A DNA stretch of 49,537 nucleotides, from NCBI RefSeq assembly GCF_010811875.1, contig NZ_VKHP01000035.1, positions 1 to 49,537 of the forward strand. The letters are read 5' to 3'. Source of the stretch: Bradyrhizobium uaiense. Its GTDB lineage: Bacteria; Pseudomonadota; Alphaproteobacteria; Rhizobiales; Xanthobacteraceae. The position numbers were made by a program, and so were the translations under genes. This document shows, one piece after another, positions 46,430 to 49,537 of the stretch (positions are counted from its first letter, which is position 1; each line of letters starts with the position of its first letter). Below the pieces are notes generated by a model that had not been told where the DNA came from, searched no databases, and saw only the letters and a list, made by a program, of their open reading frames with translations.

Positions 46430-46580
46430 TTCACCTCGCCCCGCGTGCGGGGAGAGGTCGGAACGCATCGTGAGATGCGTTCCGGGTGAGGGGGAGTCTC
46501 CGCAACGCAGCTATCACCGGATATGCGGAGGCGGCCCCTCACCCCAACCCTCTCCCCGTAAGAACGGGGCGAGGGAGCGC
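46430..46580. repeat. Dispersed hairpin repeat, family A (copy 5)
   Basis: cacctcgccccgcgtgcggg and gaggtcggaacgcatcg…gatgcgttccgggtgaggg carry the characteristic hairpin, then gcggcccctcaccccaaccc and ccccgtaagaacggggcgag close the unit. The arrangement is nearly the reverse of the copy at 25955-26112. It fills most of the gap between the GGDEF gene and the amidase gene. Confidence 0.82.
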
Positions 46581-46649
46581 AGCGCCGCCGCGGTCACTAT
46601 CCGACCCAAACCCATCCCGCCTAACGAGGGATGACACTGGATCCTTCCG

Positions 46650-47267
46650 ATGCCTCGCCTGCTCACCGCGCTCCTTGCACTCGTCCTGTCCTCCGCCGCC
46701 CTGGCCGAAACCTCCGATCTCGCAGCGATTGCGCGGTCGCAAGGCACGCCCGAGATTCCCGGCTTGAAAATGGTCTGGCTGTCGCCCTGGGGCGACGTCG
46801 CCAAATCGCATCCCTGGCGCAACATCATCGTGCACCAGACCGAGGGACCGACCGGCTCGGCACGCTACGGCGCCGAGGCGCAGCACAAGAACCCGACAAG
46901 GCGCGGCGTCATGGTCTGGGTCGAAACCGACGGCACGGTCTATTGGGCGGTCGCCGACAACCTCGTTCCGACCCACACCGACGGCGCCGATCGCAACGAC
47001 AACAAGTACATCGACAACAGCAAGACCTATCGCCAGGTGAACAAGGACACGTCGATCGGCGTCGAGTTCGCCGGCAATTTTCCTGATGTTACCAAAGGCC
47101 CGACCGACGCCCAGATCGCCGCGTGGCGCGTGCTGGTGAAGGTGCTGCGCGCGCGCTACGGCATTCCGCTCGAGCGCGTCTATGCGCACAACTGGATCGA
47201 CTTCAAGGATGCCCGCTACTGCGAAGGCTGCGCGCTCGCGACCATGGCGCGAGAGTGGGGCGAGTAG
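46650..47267 (+). CDS. N-acetylmuramoyl-L-alanine amidase (amidase_2 type)
   Basis: A 205-residue zinc amidase with a signal peptide (MPRLLTALLALVLSSAALA). The zinc-site pattern includes IIVHQTEGPTGSARYG (first His) and the later VYAHNWIDFKDARYCEGC (second His, Cys-like ligand), with the VGVEF-like strand SIGVEFAGNFPD between. It cleaves peptide stems from muramic acid in the periplasm. In this window it is the second peptidoglycan hydrolase, but the two are not linked. The first ATG of the frame gives the correct signal peptide. Confidence 0.87.
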   Translation: MPRLLTALLALVLSSAALAETSDLAAIARSQGTPEIPGLKMVWLSPWGDVAKSHPWRNIIVHQTEGPTGSARYGAEAQHKNPTRRGVMVWVETDGTVYWAVADNLVPTHTDGADRNDNKYIDNSKTYRQVNKDTSIGVEFAGNFPDVTKGPTDAQIAAWRVLVKVLRARYGIPLERVYAHNWIDFKDARYCEGCALATMAREWGE

Positions 47268-47415
47268 GGGGCGGGTACTCACCGAAATCTGGGATGCCTG
47301 TCTTCGGGACGAAGCGGAAATCCAATCCGGCCTCAAGGATATCGGTTTGTGACCATTGCGGACGCCGGGGATGAATATGGGCTATCCTCCATCGGTGTAG
47401 TATTAGGAGCCTTGG

Positions 47416-47703
47416 ATGGGACGGCCGAATGCTTTTGACGGGATGATGCACGAATTCTGCGTGAAGCTGGGTTGGTGTGGCTGCGTCAAGGATGGCAAGC
47501 GATTGCACGTCTCCGACTTCATTCCAGAAATTGGACCAGTGGCGGAGGATGACTTCGCCAGATGGCTCATAACGGCGGACGGTCTCGATCCCGACCAACT
47601 CAATGGTTCTGAACTTAGGCTACTGGAGGCGGTGTTCGTCAAGCACATGGGGGCGACTGTTGTTGATGCGAATAAGCTTCGTCCCGGACATCGCGATGCG
47701 TAG
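47416..47703 (+). CDS. Hypothetical protein
   Basis: A 95-residue protein starting MGRPNAFDGMMHEFCVKLGW, with CGCVKDGKRLHVSDFIPEIG and a helical DDFARWLITADGLDP tail. AGGAG lies 7 bases before the ATG, and composition is AT-richer than the surroundings, so a real, perhaps acquired, gene. I do not recognise a domain. Three Cys sit close together (FCVKLGWCGC), which may bind metal. Confidence 0.6.
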   Translation: MGRPNAFDGMMHEFCVKLGWCGCVKDGKRLHVSDFIPEIGPVAEDDFARWLITADGLDPDQLNGSELRLLEAVFVKHMGATVVDANKLRPGHRDA

Positions 47704-47832
47704 GTGCTCCAAGGCTGCGTAAGCGTCTGGTGTTGGGGCCCTTAGCCGACGATCTGTATAACCATCGGGAACGTCGGCTCTCCGATGTGAACCGGAGGTC
47801 CGTCGCTATCGGCTACGCGCGCAATGAACGCT

Positions 47833-48654
47833 TCAGTCCTGCGGGCGCAGGGCCGCTTCGGCGCGCTGCATCATCCGCCGCCATCGCTCGCTTGTCGGCC
47901 CGCCCATGATCAGGAAGTAGCGGACGATCGCGATCGGCAGCCAGGTCTCCATCGCTTGCGTCAGAGCCGCTATCGGCGTGCCGGACAGCCGCGCGTATTC
48001 GGATTGCGCGGCCGCATTGACCGCAAGCGGCCGCTGCGGATTGTCGGTGATGTCGAGGGCAAACTCGGTCAAGCCGATGTGAGTGAGCCCATGATCGAGG
48101 GCTGCAGGCGCGCGGATCGAGAAGGTCCAGTCGATCAGCCGCGGACCATCCGTCGTCATGATCACGTTGTTGGGATGGATGTCGCCATGGCACAGCCCGT
48201 CCCCCGGCTGCTGCAGGCGGTCGATCAGCGCGCGGATGCCGGAGGCGATGTGCTTGGGCACGATGCCGCCCGAGTGCCTGAAAGCGCTGTCCATCCAGCG
48301 GCGCAGATCGATGGCCTCCGGCGGCGGCGCCATCCTGTGAATGGACAGGCCGAGGGACGCGAGGATCGCGCCCGCCTGGGCGAACGTCACGCCGCCGCTG
48401 CGCGTGAGCTGCAGCAGTGTCGGTCCGTCGAGGCGGCCGAGCACGATGCCGAAGCGTCCGTCGAGCGTCACCTCGCCGAACACTTCCGGCGCAGGCAGCC
48501 CGCCGGCGAAGACTGCCCGGGTCATCCGCGCCTCTTGCCGGCCGAGCCGCAGCGGAAAACCTTCCTTGAACAGTTTTACGACCTGACCTGGCGCCCAGGC
48601 GTGGATGTCCGCCGTGCCGCCCTGGTTGATCTTCTCGCCGAGGGATCCCTGCAT
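47833..48654 (-). CDS. APH-family (aminoglycoside-phosphotransferase-like) kinase
   Basis: A 273-residue kinase-like protein. Catalytic-loop motif LCHGDIHPNNVIMT (HGDxHxxN) and the metal-binding RLIDWTFSIRAP (usually D-F/W-D/E) are present; the ATP-loop at the N-terminus reads KINQGGTADIHAWAP and VVKLF. Most APH-fold proteins outside resistance cassettes phosphorylate small metabolites. A resistance function cannot be claimed. Confidence 0.85.
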   Translation of the reverse strand: MQGSLGEKINQGGTADIHAWAPGQVVKLFKEGFPLRLGRQEARMTRAVFAGGLPAPEVFGEVTLDGRFGIVLGRLDGPTLLQLTRSGGVTFAQAGAILASLGLSIHRMAPPPEAIDLRRWMDSAFRHSGGIVPKHIASGIRALIDRLQQPGDGLCHGDIHPNNVIMTTDGPRLIDWTFSIRAPAALDHGLTHIGLTEFALDITDNPQRPLAVNAAAQSEYARLSGTPIAALTQAMETWLPIAIVRYFLIMGGPTSERWRRMMQRAEAALRPQD

Positions 48655-49004
48655 CGCCCGTCCTCCCGCCGGTCACGACCAGACACCGGCGGCGGCCAAA
48701 AGAGAACGCTCCCGCGATCCTGGCTGCCAGCCATGATCGTGGCTTGTCCCCGGCCGCGGCGTTTGCCAAGATCGCGCAGCGGTTCGAGACAAGTCCGGTT
48801 CTGGCGGCCCTTGGCCGACATGGCCAGGTGCGCCTCGTTTGTCCGCTCCCGAGGCTGATGCGGACGTTCGCAGCTCCGTAGGATCGGGGGAGCGAAGCGA
48901 TACCCATCAACCTTGTGCTGCGCGGTGGGATGATGGGTGTAGCGGAGTTTATCATCGGCCGCCCGCTGCGCGGACCCGTTGGCCCCACCATCCTGCAGAT
49001 GCGG
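48655..49004. other. Gene-free region with intergenic repeat
   Basis: About 350 bases upstream of the APH gene. 48873-48990 is a Bradyrhizobium-type intergenic unit (tagga…gggagcgaagcgatacccatcaa and …cgcggacccgttggccccacca), which pairs loosely with itself. I see no gene. Promoter elements for the APH gene must lie between 48655 and 48870 but are not distinct. Confidence 0.5.
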
Positions 49005-49383
49005 TCATCTCAGTGGTTGAGACGATTCAGATTGGCGTGCATTGCCAAGGGCGCGTTCCAATTCACGCGTGCGCTTGGCGATGTCATCCAACTCGAAGCT
49101 CTGCGAGGTCATGAAGGCCCCCGAGCCGGCGTCCGGGTCGCTCGCGAGACTGTTCTGCCTGCAGCTTCGTCCGCCTTGCGCCGCTTTCTCGATGCAGCAG
49201 CAGCTGGTATGCGGCGTTCAACCGCGCATCCCATTTATCGATCTCGGTCTTACCGCAATCCAGCATCCTGCTTGAAGCACCGTCCGAACGATCGACGCAT
49301 GCTGCCATCTCGTCGTCCGATTGTGCATGGGCGCACGGAGCGATGATCACGAGCAGGCCGACAAGGCCATATTTGAAGGTCAC
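49005..49383 (-). pseudogene. LprI-like (lysozyme-inhibitor-type) protein, damaged
   Basis: A short exported protein starting at GTG 49383 (VTFKYGLVGLLVIIAPCAHA signal) or at ATG 49428. It has DDEMAACVDRSDGASSRMLD, then CGKTEIDKWDARLNAAYQLL typical of the LprI/DUF1311 family. After TKLQAEQ the family's RAWL… segment is missing and the frame shifts. The +1 frame supplies SDPDAGSGAFMTSQSFELDD followed by IAKRTRELE, the normal C-terminus, to 49005. A small deletion that is not a multiple of three is the simplest explanation. Function of the copy is probably lost unless the base calls are wrong. Confidence 0.65.
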
Positions 49384-49399
49384 GGGAGCTGACACCAAT

Positions 49400-49537
49400 G
49401 GTTTAACGACGCCCAATGGCGCAATCATTTCGTGTCGCTTTTGCGGCGGCGACGCCCGCGAGGCTCTGGTCACGGCCCGTCGCCCATATGTCGGCAATGT
49501 GGGGTAGACCGGTCGTCAGCGCGACCACTCCAAACCG
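49400..49537. other. Window end, no gene identified
   Basis: The last 140 bases show no credible coding region, tRNA or terminator. The upstream in-frame extension of the LprI-like gene (from 49497) is rich in Arg and does not look coding. Confidence 0.4.

Noticed and set aside
47833..48654. Antibiotic-resistance aminoglycoside kinase
   Set aside because: The APH fold is shared by many metabolic kinases and nothing around it suggests resistance.

Overview
The window is about 49.5 kb of GC-rich chromosomal DNA from an alphaproteobacterium of the Bradyrhizobium/Rhodopseudomonas group (Nitrobacteraceae). This placement rests on the protein character of carA/carB, the dnaG-rpoD pair, a Nitrobacter-type short chlorite dismutase, a small lysine/alanine-rich protein, and several families of intergenic hairpin repeats that I recognise from Bradyrhizobium. 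It is an inference from sequence character; no database search was done.

Layout. 1-319 is a fold-back: 99 bp of carB is present in both orientations and a further stretch of carB reads outward on the plus strand, so this end is probably a contig-end or library artefact. 221-1571 (minus) is the N-terminal part of carB, with a strong intrinsic terminator just upstream and a tRNA-Cys-like gene (1876-1951) beyond it. 2029-5997 holds a methyltransferase, dps, a cupin protein, a PaaI-type thioesterase and carA. 6159-13744 is mostly metabolic: an alpha/beta hydrolase, a divergent LysR/serine hydrolase pair, yqeY, a DUF1801-like protein, a Rieske-FAD oxidoreductase and an acyl-CoA synthetase. 13885-14733 is an IS5-family (IS427-group) element with a CTAG target duplication. 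14780-16556 is an ArsR regulator with three tandem SRPBCC (AHSA1-type) proteins. 16677-19503 holds a frameshifted secreted LVIVD-type protein, a secreted hypothetical and a LysE exporter. 19511-23771 is a TetR-controlled molybdenum hydroxylase operon whose genes overlap by 4 bp. 23942-29816 holds small proteins, a PepSY membrane protein, an N-formylglutamate amidohydrolase facing two transglutaminase-like proteases, a gamma-glutamylcyclotransferase-like protein and a chlorite-dismutase-family protein. 30027-34423 is dnaG-rpoD, ending in a textbook terminator.

The right third is more accessory. It has a secreted TPR protein plus a CHAT (caspase-like) protease that look like one gene split by a frameshift (35157-37975), a SnoaL-like protein, an AT-richer patch (about 38.9-40.1 kb) carrying a nucleoside-deoxyribosyltransferase-like protein that resembles retron St85-type effectors but has no reverse transcriptase nearby, a lytic transglycosylase, an FRG-domain protein, an SDR, a response regulator, a second LysE exporter, a 24-residue Lys/Ala protein too short for ordinary gene calling, a diguanylate cyclase, an N-acetylmuramoyl-L-alanine amidase, an APH-type kinase and a damaged LprI-like gene.

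Several genes appear broken by single-base changes in short homopolymers (IS orfA, LVIVD protein, NDT-like effector, possibly TPR/CHAT). This could be real decay or residual sequencing error, and it matters for how the accessory genes are read. The strongest candidates for novelty are the orphan NDT-like effector, the periplasmic TPR-CHAT protein, the odd tRNA-Cys, the carB leader terminator and the DnaG that lacks all four zinc ligands.
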